A DNA stretch of 64,000 bases, from NCBI RefSeq assembly GCF_017916365.1, contig NZ_JAFMSU010000001.1:1703028-1767027 (forward strand), given 5' to 3'. This document shows, piece after piece, positions 8,237-16,573 of this stretch. The notes beneath the pieces were generated by a model. The model saw only the letters and a program-made list of their open reading frames with translations, had not been told where the DNA came from and made no database searches. Origin of the DNA: Rufibacter roseolus. GTDB taxonomy: Bacteria; Bacteroidota; Bacteroidia; Cytophagales; Hymenobacteraceae. The position numbers and the translations under genes were made by a program. How positions within the stretch are numbered: position 1 is the first letter of the stretch; every line of letters starts with the position of its first letter.

Positions 8237-8571
8237 GTAGGGGCAATCCCTTGTGGTTGCCCTTGCGCAATTTACCGCAGTTCTGGTTATTGGTGAGAAC
8301 ACGCAACAACGGCGGCAACCGTGGTGCGCATTTCGTCCCCTTTGAAGGGGGTAGGGGGATGATTGCTCGTGCTGGTTTTGGCGTTCCCGAGTTACATTAT
8401 GAATCGTTTCATGGCTGATGTAGATGGTTCTTCAAACGGCCTTGTCATCCCCCTACCCCCTTCAAAGGGGGACGGAATGCGTGAACATCGGATGCCGTTG
8501 TTGGTGTTATCATGGGCAAACGAAACTGCACTCAGCACCGAACAAAGGCAACCACAAGGGATTGCCCCTAC
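8237..8571. repeat. Nested interspersed inverted-repeat elements
   Basis: Two nested pairs. The outer pair is an approximately 30-bp sequence starting GTAGGGGCAATCCCTTG at 8237-8266 and its near-perfect reverse complement at 8545-8571. The inner pair is 8334-8363 (CGTCCCCTTTGAAGGGGGTA and following) and its reverse complement at 8445-8474, about 80 bp apart. The inner unit recurs at 48101-48290 and 63676-63825, and the outer motif recurs once at 48164-48193. No transposase lies inside, so these are REP- or MITE-like non-autonomous repeats. Small open frames across it are not credible genes. Confidence 0.85.
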
Positions 8572-8774
8572 ATATCATCATTAGACACTGAAATAGTTTT
8601 TGGGCCGGCTTTCTGAAAAGAGGGCTAAAACAGCTAAGGAGCCAGATTACAGCTTCTGGTGGATAACCTTCCAAAATTCAATCCCGTTTTTATAAGGAAA
8701 GAAGATAAGGACTTTCGTGCTTATCAGAATTCAATTTTGTATATTCAGTTACCCAATGGAAAGGAGCGTGACCG

Positions 8775-9461
8775 ATGGTATTAGCCAATTGCCGAGCTCA
8801 ATTCACTGCCAATGATTTTGATTTCGTGGCCAGCGTGTTGTCCAGCCAAAAGGGGCAGCGCATCAGTCTGGTAGAACTGCTCAGCGACCCTGAGTGCCGA
8901 GACGAGATGCTGGACCATGAGGCCCTGCCCAAAGCCCTGCTTTCCAGGGAAGGGCAAGTAGCGGTATCGCAGCAGCTGTATTTCTATGTGCTGGCCCGCA
9001 CGGTACTGCGGCGGCAGGGCATAGAAGACCGCGAACTCGCCGATTACATTGGCGCGCTGCTCTGGCAATTCTCCTCGGTGCAGCGCATGCACTCGCCCCA
9101 CGAGAAAATGCCCCAGCAGTTCCATTACATCGTGGAGATGCTGGAGGCGCTGTCCAAGGCCTCGGCCGCTGAGGCCTTTCTCATCAGGGTCCACATCGGG
9201 AATTACGCGCTTTTCCTCTCCGGCATGTTCCACGCCTGGATTGAGAAACGGCAGCAGCGCGGTGCCCCGGATTCTTCTTTCTATGAATCGGTGGGCAGGT
9301 CCAGTTTCAAGACGGCTGCCAACCATAAACTCGCCTACCAGCTGGAACTGGCGCAGGTGTACGCCCTCCTGGCCGAAGGTTTCAGAGGCACGCGTTTGGC
9401 TTTGAACGAGCTGGCCCAAACCATCTGGAGAAACCAGGAGAAACCACCGTTCACGCTATAA
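8775..9461 (+). CDS. Conserved-looking hypothetical protein, mostly helical
   Basis: A 228-residue soluble protein that I do not recognise. It has no signal peptide and no membrane segment, and appears almost wholly alpha-helical with many Ala, Leu, Gln and Glu residues (for example SVLSSQKGQRISLVELL near 21-37 and QQLYFYVLARTVLRRQG near 66-82). Real coding is supported by length, codon bias like the neighbours and a good AAGGAG sequence (8761-8766) about 9 nt before the ATG, which is unusual here. It stands alone: the element repeats lie upstream, and the convergent SIMPL gene lies downstream. Confidence 0.7.
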   Translation: MVLANCRAQFTANDFDFVASVLSSQKGQRISLVELLSDPECRDEMLDHEALPKALLSREGQVAVSQQLYFYVLARTVLRRQGIEDRELADYIGALLWQFSSVQRMHSPHEKMPQQFHYIVEMLEALSKASAAEAFLIRVHIGNYALFLSGMFHAWIEKRQQRGAPDSSFYESVGRSSFKTAANHKLAYQLELAQVYALLAEGFRGTRLALNELAQTIWRNQEKPPFTL

Positions 9462-9678
9462 AGGAAGTAACTCCATCCTGAAGGTTACGTCTTAGGTAGG
9501 CCGATCCATTCTGTAGTGAAGCTTCCTTTTCCAAATCGGCGGAGCCAGTTTGAGGCCGTCGCCTCACGAGATTTGCAAACTTCCGGGCAATGTAGGTCCA
9601 AGTTGAAAACTTGAACCAGGGTTTGTGCTTGAACCAGGATTTCTACTGGAGGAAACAGCCAGAGCCGCTTCTGTTAAT

Positions 9679-10422
9679 CTAGTCTATCCCGTAGGTGGCG
9701 TGACAGGTGCTGCTGAAAATGATGAGGTCCGGGGTCATGCGCAGCCCGGTAGTGCCTATGCCTTTGGCCTCCAGCCGCATATTGGTCTCCTCGGCCATTA
9801 CCGCATCGCCAACCATGGAACGGCCTCTTGAGTTGTAATTAGCCATTTCCAGCAGTTGGCCCTTGCTCACGTTTGAGGTGCGGCACAGTTGGTCGGCGGT
9901 TTTGGAGGCTTCCTTGAGGGCCAGTAAATCGGCTTCTCGCTGCAGGCTGTCGGCTTGGGTGTGGGAGTACCGGATGTGCTGGATGCGGTTGATGCGGGTT
10001 TTCAGCAGGCCTTCCATGAAAGACTCCAGCCGCTTGAGGTTGGTAAGTTTGATGGTGATGGACTGCGAGGTGTTGTAGCCGATGAATTTCTGTTGGTCCC
10101 GCAAATATTGGTATTCTTTGTTTGCCGAGACACTGCTGATCCTGATGTCCTCGGGCTTGGATGTGAATTGCCGGGACAGGGCCAGCACCTCCTCGGTCAC
10201 CAGCTTCATCTCCTGCACGGCATCTCTCATGGCGGGTTTGGTAAAGGAAGATTCCACGGTGATTTCGGCCAGGTCTGGGTAAGAAGTAACGCTGCCGAAG
10301 CCCAGCACCTTTACGTTCCGGGGCGGAGCCGCCGCCTGCGGACTGCAAGCTGATAGTAGGGCCAATACTAGAAGAGGCCACACCTGGAGTGCGGCGAACG
10401 GTCGGAGAAGATATCTTTTCAT
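9679..10422 (-). CDS. SIMPL domain (DUF541/YggE-like) lipoprotein
   Basis: A 247-residue predicted lipoprotein: hydrophobic signal segment then LLSACSPQ, with lipid-modified Cys at about 26. The mature part follows the SIMPL plan: KVLGFGSVTSYPDLAEIT at the start, a coiled helical stretch with EMKLVTEEVL, the ISSVSANKEY strand, GYNTSQSITIKL, then LKRLESFMEGL, ADLLALKEASKTADQL and a C-terminal beta strand. SIMPL proteins are secreted or periplasmic and form oligomers in some species; their biochemical role is still poorly defined. The gene is divergent from the small NTF2-like gene at 10596. Confidence 0.87.
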   Translation of the reverse strand: MKRYLLRPFAALQVWPLLVLALLSACSPQAAAPPRNVKVLGFGSVTSYPDLAEITVESSFTKPAMRDAVQEMKLVTEEVLALSRQFTSKPEDIRISSVSANKEYQYLRDQQKFIGYNTSQSITIKLTNLKRLESFMEGLLKTRINRIQHIRYSHTQADSLQREADLLALKEASKTADQLCRTSNVSKGQLLEMANYNSRGRSMVGDAVMAEETNMRLEAKGIGTTGLRMTPDLIIFSSTCHATYGID

Positions 10423-10595
10423 ATGGCAGGGAGAAAGAGGTTTAGATCAACCACCATGATGCTGGTTTGCGCCGTTTTCCATAAAAACGATGAAGAAATG
10501 TTTAGCGGCGCCACCCCCCGCAAAGGAATTCCAAACCAGCAGAAGGGTGCTACAAGAAGAATGGCTATCTTTAGATACACCAAACCCCTGAGCCA

Positions 10596-11039
10596 ATGAA
10601 TCGTCACGTGAGCAGATGTCTGAGCCTCCTGAGTATTTTCCTGATGGGCTGTTTGGCTTCCGCCCAGGCGCAATCCAAGGATGAAAAGCAGGTGGCCGCC
10701 GCCGTGGAGCAATTGAAAAAGGCCATGATCACGGGAGAGCGCCCGGCGCTGGAAGCGATGGTGGCGGATGCCCTGAGCTACGGGCACTCCAGCGGGAAAG
10801 TAGAAAACAAAGCGGCCTTCGTGGAGGCCATTGTGAGCGGTAAGTCTGATTTCGTGACCATGGACCTCACCGAGCAAACCATCCAGGTGACCGGCAAGAC
10901 CGCCATTGTGCGGCACAAGCTCTATGGGCAGACGAATGACAGCGGCACTCCCGGAAGCGTGAAGTTGGGCGTGATGCAGGTGTGGCAAAAACAGGGCAGT
11001 GCCTGGAAGCTCCTGGCCCGCCAGTCTTACAAACTGTAA
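10596..11039 (+). CDS. Secreted NTF2-like / DUF4440 protein
   Basis: A 147-residue exported protein. A signal peptide (LLSIFLMGCLASAQAQ) precedes a single NTF2-like cone fold at about 30-147. It has an N-terminal helix (DEKQVAAAVEQLKKAMITG), then LEAMVADALSYGHSSGKVENK, a beta strand with VRHKLYGQ, and the closing VMQVWQKQGSAWKLLARQS typical of DUF4440/SnoaL-like proteins. Such domains bind small molecules or act as simple enzymes; no catalytic set is evident. The residues MGC offer a possible lipobox, but cleavage after AQAQ fits better. A perfect 18-bp terminator follows. Confidence 0.85.
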   Translation: MNRHVSRCLSLLSIFLMGCLASAQAQSKDEKQVAAAVEQLKKAMITGERPALEAMVADALSYGHSSGKVENKAAFVEAIVSGKSDFVTMDLTEQTIQVTGKTAIVRHKLYGQTNDSGTPGSVKLGVMQVWQKQGSAWKLLARQSYKL

Positions 11040-11063
11040 ACCGATTTTTCTGATCAAGCCATA

Positions 11064-11104
11064 AAAGCAAAAACGCCAGCTACTATAGCTGGCGTTTTTG
11101 CTTT
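11064..11104 (+). terminator. Bidirectional terminator, 18-bp perfect stem
   Basis: Arms 11064-11081 and 11087-11104 are perfectly complementary around a 5-nt loop. The arms begin and end in A and T runs, so it can work for the NTF2-like gene on the plus strand and for the small minus-strand gene at 11165. Confidence 0.9.
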
Positions 11105-11164
11105 GTTTTCCTGAAAAGAGCCATAAAACTTAAGGCTTGGTTCGGGCCTTCAAATTAGTGTCTT

Positions 11165-11470
11165 CTACAGCGAGGAGAGGTTACAGGAAGCTGGTTTGGT
11201 TTTCACGGTCTTGACTTTAGAGTAGGTCTCACCTTTGTGCTGGACTTTCTCCCGCACCTTGCCGGGTTTCTTGCCCCAATTGATGACTACCTCCGGAGAG
11301 TTCTGCCTGCTCACCAGGGTTGCTCCTGAGGGAAGTTTCCAGTTGTAAGTGGCGTTGGCCAGGCGGCTGGCTCTGAAGGTGAAAAAGATGACCTGCCTGC
11401 AGCCGGAGGCCAGCGCAAAACCAATCTCACCTGGGTATTGGCTAAAAGAATTGAGAAGCTTTTCTTTCAT
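11165..11470 (-). CDS. Small PKD-like domain protein or fragment
   Basis: A 101-residue open frame. Residues about 40-70 (TYNWKLPSGATLV, then VVINWGKKPGKV) look like a PKD-like beta-sandwich of the type found in large secreted Bacteroidota adhesins, with the typical TYxWxLPxG start. There is no signal peptide, which is odd for such a domain, and the first 30 residues (LNSFSQYPGEIGFALASG) do not look like an export signal. It may be a decayed piece of a longer secreted protein or a wrongly placed start. I see no coding continuation upstream. Confidence 0.4.
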   Translation of the reverse strand: MKEKLLNSFSQYPGEIGFALASGCRQVIFFTFRASRLANATYNWKLPSGATLVSRQNSPEVVINWGKKPGKVREKVQHKGETYSKVKTVKTKPASCNLSSL

Positions 11471-11709
11471 GAGCCGTCACTTTCAGGTGGTTTTATTTGC
11501 CGCCTGTATAGGTAGGCAGGCTGAACGGATACGCTACGCAAGAGGCTACATCAAATGGGCCTGGGCCACTACATCAGAATAATACAGGCAGGGAAGAAAG
11601 GCATTTTGGGTGTAGTTGTGTTGGTTTATTAAAAAACTTAAACTTATAATTAAATATCCATAAATACATCATTACATTTATAGACTAAAATTCTAAAGTT
11701 GCATTAAGT

Positions 11710-14613
11710 ATGCGAAGCAAAGGGGTTCTGTTACGGTTAGTTCTGGTCTGGCTGATGATGGCGGTCACCTCAACAGTCCAGGCCCAGCATTACTTCTTCG
11801 GCAATCCTATCATCCGGAATTACAAGCCCGAGGAGTTCAAGGGAGGCATCCAGAGCTGGGGCATTGTGCAGGATGACCGGGAGGTGCTGTACATCGCCAA
11901 TAACTTTGGTTTGCTGGAATTTGACGGTGCCACCTGGCAACTGCATTCTTCCAAAAACGGCATTAAAATGCGGGCTGTGTATGTGGGCAAGGATAACCGG
12001 GTCTATGTGGGCAGCCAGGCCAACTTCGGGTTCTACAAGCCCAATAAGCAGGGCATACTCCAGTACTTCTCTCTCGCCGACAGCCTGCCCCAGAAGTACC
12101 GCAACTTTGACGAGGTCTGGCGCATCTATGAGCAGGATGGCCAGGTGTACTTTTTCACCTTCAAGAATATCTACGCCTATACCCCGGGCAAAAAGCTTCA
12201 GGTCATAGCGCCGGGCAGCCCCTTGAGTTTCTCCTACCAGGTAAACAAAGAGATCTATACCCTCATGGTGGGCAAGGGACTGGGTCTGTTAGAGAACAAT
12301 AAACTGCGTCTGCTGCCCGGCACAGGCTTCTTCGCGGAGAAACCCATTGCCTCCATTCTGCCCTTCGCCAAAAACCAGCTTGTCATCTTCACCATCCGGG
12401 ATGGGGCTTATCTGTACGACGGTCAGTCCGTGACTCCGTTCCAGATGGCGCCGGACCTGACCGGGGGCGGGCTCATCATCAACCAGGCGCTATTGCTCAA
12501 AGACGGGAATTTTGCCCTGGCCACCCAAAACAAAGGGCTGGTGCTGGTGAACAACCAGGGGCAGTTGCTCTTGAACACCACCATGCAGGAAGGCCTGCTG
12601 GACAATACCATCCACACCGTGTACCAGGACACCCAGGAGAACCTTTGGCTGGGCCTGAACAACGGGATTGCCATGGTAGAGCTGAGCTCGCCCTTTAGTC
12701 GGCTGGATGGCACCACAGGCTTGTCTGGAACCGGCTATGCGGCCCTGCAGAAGGGGAATGCCTTGTATGTGGGCACCAACAGCGGCTTGTATGTCTCTGA
12801 GGTATCAACCAATAAGAAGCGTTTTTCCCTGGTGCCCAACAGTACCGGACAAGTCTACCACCTGGACCAGGTGGGAGGGCAGGTGCTCATGGGCCACCAC
12901 AACGGGCCTTATCTGATCAAAGACGGGCAGGCTACCCTGCTGAATGCGGCCACCGGAATAGGAGCCTGGGAGTTTGTGCCGCTGCCCAACGCACCGGATA
13001 AAGTGGTGATGGGTGGCTACAATGGCATAGGCCTGCTTTCGGCCACGGAGCAGGGGGTAAGTTTCCTCCGGAACCTGCCGGGCCTGGATGAGTCGTCCAG
13101 GGTGCTGGCCTTTGACAAAGACGGCGAACTCTGGATGGCCCACGGCTACAAAGGCATTTTCCGGATAAAGCTGGACCAGAAACAGGAGAAAATCGCCTCC
13201 GTTAGGTTCTACAACTCCAAAAACGGTTTGCCCTCAGACCAGTTGGTGAACATGGAGAAGATAGGCAACGAGCTCATCTTTCCCGCGCTCGTTGGCGTGT
13301 ACCGGTTTGACAAGGCCAAAGACCGGTTTGTGGAGGACAAGCAGTACTCAAAGTTATTTGCCCCCAATGAGCACGTGATTGAGATGGAGCAGGACGTGCA
13401 GGGCAACATCTACTTTATCTCTAACCAGCGCGTGGGCAAGATCACGTTTGATAAATTCGGGAAACCGACGCTGGAGGACCAGCTGTTCAAGAACCTGCGC
13501 GAGCAACTGAATGATGACCTGAGCTCCATCCAGGTGCTGGACATCAACAACGTGCTTTTCGGGGCCAAGGAAGGATTCATCCATTACAACGCGGCCAAAA
13601 GCAAGCGCATGGTGCCGTTTCATACGCGTCTGGCCCGGGTGTACACCATCTCCAACGAGGCAGATTCGCTCTTGCTCTCCGGGCGCCTGCTGGACAACGC
13701 CGCTGATACCGAGCTGCCTTTCGCCCTTAACTCGCTGCGATTTGTGTATGCGGCCTCTTTTTACGAAAAGCCCGAGAAAACGCAGTTCCAATATTTCCTG
13801 CAGAACTTTGACACTGGCTGGTCTGAGTGGACCACCAAAACCGAGAAAGAATACACCAACCTGCCCGAGGGGACCTATGTTTTCCAGGTGCGGGCGCGTA
13901 ATATCTACGGTACCGTGAGCCAGGCCAAAAGCTTCACGTTTGTGGTGAATCCGCCTTTTTACCGTACCACCTGGGCCTATATGGTATACACCATTGTGGG
14001 GCTGCTGCTGCTGGGAGCGGCGTTCTACCAGTTAGACAAGCGGTTCAAGAATGAGAAACGCCGCATTCTGCTCGACAAAGAGCGCAAGTTGGGCCAGAAG
14101 GAAATTGAGATCAGGCACATCACCAACCAGAGCGAGCAGGAAATTGACCGCCTGCGCAACGAGAAGTTCCAGGCCGAGCTGGACCACAAAAACCGTGAGC
14201 TGACCTATTCCACCATCCACCTCATCAACAAGAACGAGCTGCTGAGCAACGTGAAGCTGGAACTGCAGGAGATCCTGAACAACGGCGGGTCCGTTGCCCC
14301 GCAGGAGGAATTGAAAAAGATCATCCGAAGCATTGACCAGAACATCACCAGCGAGGTAGACTGGAAGCAGTTTGAACTCCACTTCAACCACGTGCACGGC
14401 GATTTCATCCACCGGCTCCAGGACCAGTTCCCCAACCTCACCCCGCAGGAAATCAAGCTTAGCACCTACCTGCGCCTGAACCTCACCACCAAAGACATCG
14501 CGCAGTTGCTGAACATCTCGGTGCGGGGCGTGGAAATCAGCCGCTACCGTTTAAGGAAACGTCTGTGCCTGGACCGTAGCGAGAATCTCACCGATTTCAT
14601 GCTGAAGTTTTAA
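11710..14613 (+). CDS. Membrane one-component regulator: propeller, Y_Y_Y, coiled coil, LuxR-type HTH
   Basis: A 967-residue sensor-regulator. A signal peptide (1-25) is followed by a periplasmic region of two-component-regulator-type propeller repeats (for example DREVLYIANNFGLLEFDG and TQENLWLGLNNGIAMVEL) to about 670. A Y_Y_Y-like beta-sandwich follows (about 675-745), then one transmembrane helix (about 755-776), a charged coiled coil (about 780-860) and a C-terminal helix-turn-helix (about 910-960, LTPQEIKLSTYLRLNLTTKD then DIAQLLNISVRGVEISRYRL) close to the LuxR/GerE type. No histidine kinase or receiver domain is present, so it should signal directly from periplasm to DNA. In Bacteroidota, propeller sensors often detect glycans. 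It stands alone, with a perfect hairpin after the stop. Confidence 0.88.
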   Translation: MRSKGVLLRLVLVWLMMAVTSTVQAQHYFFGNPIIRNYKPEEFKGGIQSWGIVQDDREVLYIANNFGLLEFDGATWQLHSSKNGIKMRAVYVGKDNRVYVGSQANFGFYKPNKQGILQYFSLADSLPQKYRNFDEVWRIYEQDGQVYFFTFKNIYAYTPGKKLQVIAPGSPLSFSYQVNKEIYTLMVGKGLGLLENNKLRLLPGTGFFAEKPIASILPFAKNQLVIFTIRDGAYLYDGQSVTPFQMAPDLTGGGLIINQALLLKDGNFALATQNKGLVLVNNQGQLLLNTTMQEGLLDNTIHTVYQDTQENLWLGLNNGIAMVELSSPFSRLDGTTGLSGTGYAALQKGNALYVGTNSGLYVSEVSTNKKRFSLVPNSTGQVYHLDQVGGQVLMGHHNGPYLIKDGQATLLNAATGIGAWEFVPLPNAPDKVVMGGYNGIGLLSATEQGVSFLRNLPGLDESSRVLAFDKDGELWMAHGYKGIFRIKLDQKQEKIASVRFYNSKNGLPSDQLVNMEKIGNELIFPALVGVYRFDKAKDRFVEDKQYSKLFAPNEHVIEMEQDVQGNIYFISNQRVGKITFDKFGKPTLEDQLFKNLREQLNDDLSSIQVLDINNVLFGAKEGFIHYNAAKSKRMVPFHTRLARVYTISNEADSLLLSGRLLDNAADTELPFALNSLRFVYAASFYEKPEKTQFQYFLQNFDTGWSEWTTKTEKEYTNLPEGTYVFQVRARNIYGTVSQAKSFTFVVNPPFYRTTWAYMVYTIVGLLLLGAAFYQLDKRFKNEKRRILLDKERKLGQKEIEIRHITNQSEQEIDRLRNEKFQAELDHKNRELTYSTIHLINKNELLSNVKLELQEILNNGGSVAPQEELKKIIRSIDQNITSEVDWKQFELHFNHVHGDFIHRLQDQFPNLTPQEIKLSTYLRLNLTTKDIAQLLNISVRGVEISRYRLRKRLCLDRSENLTDFMLKF

Positions 14614-14641
14614 GCCATTTCTGGTTTTCGCGTTAAACAAA

Positions 14642-14695
14642 CCGCCCTCGGTTTCAGGCCTGTTTTACAGAAAACAGGCCTGAAACCGAGGGCGG
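14642..14695. repeat. Perfect 25-bp hairpin, 4-nt loop (intergenic hairpin family)
   Basis: Arms 14642-14666 and 14671-14695 are exact reverse complements around the loop ACAG, with TTTT and AAAA next to the loop. It sits 29 nt after the regulator stop codon and 38 nt from the convergent oxidoreductase stop. It is one of the best members of the family and probably a bidirectional terminator, although no T-run follows the outer arm. Confidence 0.9.
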
Positions 14696-14732
14696 ATGCA
14701 TATTACCTACAAGGTAAAGTCTTAGGTAGGTT

Positions 14733-15800
14733 TTAGTCACGGGCTCTTTGGTATTGCGGCGGCCACTCCAGGTCCACGCCCAGCTGTTTGGCGGCCCTAA
14801 GCGGGAAGTAGGGGTCTCTGAGTAATTGGCGGGCCAATAGTACCACATCGGCCTGGCCGCTGGCCACTATGTTTTCCGCTTCCTGCGGGGTGGTGATCAT
14901 GCCCACCGCACCTGTCATGATACCGACCTCTTTCCTGATTTTCTCCGAGAACTGCACCTGGTAGCCAGGCCCTACGGGAATGCGTACCTTGGGCACGTTG
15001 CCGCCGGTGGAGGTGTCAATGAGGTCCACCCCTTTGTCTTTGAGAATGCGGGCCAGTTGCACAGAATCATTTTCGTTCCAGCCGTCTTCTACCCAATCGG
15101 TGGCCGAGATGCGGACCCATAGCGGGTAATCCTGCGGCCAGACTTCCTGCACGCTGGCCACCACCTCCAGCAACAGCCGGATGCGGCTTTCAAAAGAGCC
15201 GCCGTATTCATCGGTGCGGTGGTTACTTAGCGGGGAGAAGAACTGGTGCAACAGGTAACCGTGCGCGCCATGAATTTCCACCACCTTGAAACCAGCTTCC
15301 AGTGCCCTGGCCGCCGCGGTTCTGAAGTCTGTTATCACCTTTCGGATGCCTTCCTGGTCCAGTTCCAATGGCGTGATGCCACCTTCCTGGAAAGGGATGG
15401 CACTGGGCGCCACGGTGGTCCAGGCGCCTTCTTCGCCGGGGTGCAGGGCAGAGCCTCCTTTCCAGGGCGAGCGGTAGCTGGCCTTTCTGCCCGCGTGCGC
15501 CAACTGAATTCCGGCCACCGAGCCGTTCGCCTCCAGGAAAGAGACAATTCGTTTCAGGCCGGGCACGTGATCGTCTTTCCAGATGCCTAGGTCGTCTGGG
15601 GTGATGCGGGCCTCCGGCGAGACGCCCGTGGCTTCCAGGATGATCAGGCCGGCGCCACCCACGGCCCGGCTGCCCAGGTGCACTAAATGCCAGTCATTGG
15701 CAAAACCATCCTGGCTGGAGTACTGGCACATGGGTGAGACCACAATGCGGTTTTTGAGTTGTATGCTTTTTATCTGCAGGGGAGAGAAGAGAGTGCTCAT
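14733..15800 (-). CDS. NADH:flavin oxidoreductase, old yellow enzyme (YqjM/NamA-like)
   Basis: A 355-residue FMN-dependent TIM-barrel ene-reductase that reduces activated C=C bonds with NAD(P)H. Marks of the YqjM-like branch are SPMCQYSS (with the FMN-adjacent Cys) near 22-29, GGAGLIILEATGVSPE near 49-64, IQLAHAGRKA near 98-107, EIHGAHGYLLHQFFSPLSN with the paired His residues near 170-188, RTDEYGGS, and the C-terminal phosphate-binding region MTGAVGMITTP and DVVLLARQLLRDPYF. The ATG at 15800 is chosen because a TTG 18 bases upstream would add six residues outside the family start. Physiological substrate unknown. Confidence 0.92.
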   Translation of the reverse strand: MSTLFSPLQIKSIQLKNRIVVSPMCQYSSQDGFANDWHLVHLGSRAVGGAGLIILEATGVSPEARITPDDLGIWKDDHVPGLKRIVSFLEANGSVAGIQLAHAGRKASYRSPWKGGSALHPGEEGAWTTVAPSAIPFQEGGITPLELDQEGIRKVITDFRTAAARALEAGFKVVEIHGAHGYLLHQFFSPLSNHRTDEYGGSFESRIRLLLEVVASVQEVWPQDYPLWVRISATDWVEDGWNENDSVQLARILKDKGVDLIDTSTGGNVPKVRIPVGPGYQVQFSEKIRKEVGIMTGAVGMITTPQEAENIVASGQADVVLLARQLLRDPYFPLRAAKQLGVDLEWPPQYQRARD

Positions 15801-15892
15801 AGAAATGTGAATTGGCAAGGTTGATTTATTCCCAGTGCTTACGAGTTTGATGGCGGCTTGTGTATGCAGGATGAACTTTTAATGCCCGAAAA

Positions 15893-15946
15893 GGGAAATC
15901 CGTTTTAGGGTTGTTTTGTAGAAAACAACCCTAAAACGGATTTCCC
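15893..15946. repeat. Perfect 25-bp hairpin, 4-nt loop (intergenic hairpin family)
   Basis: Arms 15893-15917 and 15922-15946 are exact reverse complements around the loop GTAG. Arm and loop sizes equal those of the hairpin at 14642, but the arm sequences differ. It lies 22 nt downstream of the stop codon of the minus-strand gene at 15968, so it probably ends that transcript. Confidence 0.9.
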
Positions 15947-15967
15947 AAAGGTGGACACTCGGCAAGT

Positions 15968-16462
15968 TTAGCCTACGTATTGTTCCAGTTCGCCTTTCTC
16001 AGAGGCCTTGATCACTTTCTTCAGCTCGCCGGTTTGCTTCACCTTGTAAGTGGGGTTGGTGCTGTAAGTCACCAGGGTTTTCAGCGCATTCAACTTGACG
16101 GCTTTGGCGTCTTTGGCCAGGCTGCGGTTCTCAATGCAGAATTTAGAGGCACAGGCCAGGTACAATCCCAGTAGGTCAGAGTTTCCGCTGGAGATCTTTA
16201 CCGGGGTTTCGTCAATCTGGAAGGTGAAATCCGGGGTGCCTTCCATCCACTTCAGAATAAACTGCATGGCCCGGAGCCGTTCCGGATTATTTTTGTCAAA
16301 AGGCGTTGAGATAAGGTAATCGGTGGCTTGCAGGACGGTGCTTTCGGCTTTGGCGTAATCTTCTTTGGCCGCCAGCGAGACAGACGAGTAGTTGGGTACT
16401 TCCTGGGCAAACACGGTGAGGGTGCAGACACTTAGCACCAGCAGGAGGAAAAGTTTTTTCAT
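15968..16462 (-). CDS. Small secreted hypothetical protein
   Basis: A 164-residue protein with a clean signal peptide (LFLLLVLSVCTLTVFAQ, cleavage near 20). The mature part is mainly helical, with SLAAKEDYAKAESTVLQATDYL, a central MQFILKWMEGTPDFTF and a Lys-rich C-terminus. I recognise no domain. Proteins of this layout are common as conserved hypotheticals in Bacteroidota. It follows prfH on the same strand with about 110 bp between, so co-transcription with rtcB-prfH is possible but not indicated by overlap. Confidence 0.75.
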   Translation of the reverse strand: MKKLFLLLVLSVCTLTVFAQEVPNYSSVSLAAKEDYAKAESTVLQATDYLISTPFDKNNPERLRAMQFILKWMEGTPDFTFQIDETPVKISSGNSDLLGLYLACASKFCIENRSLAKDAKAVKLNALKTLVTYSTNPTYKVKQTGELKKVIKASEKGELEQYVG

Positions 16463-16573
16463 GAGGGTTTGGGTTTAGTAGGGGAGGTAAAATACAAAAC
16501 GGGAGGAGAAGTCTGATAAACCGGAAAGAAAAATTGCCGGAAAAGCAATTAAGGCGCTTCGCCGGCAATTTTG

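Noticed and set aside
8237-8571. Possible CRISPR array or small genes in the repeat cluster
   Set aside because: The repeats are inverted pairs, not evenly spaced direct repeats, there are no cas genes, and the short open frames are by-products of the repeat sequence.
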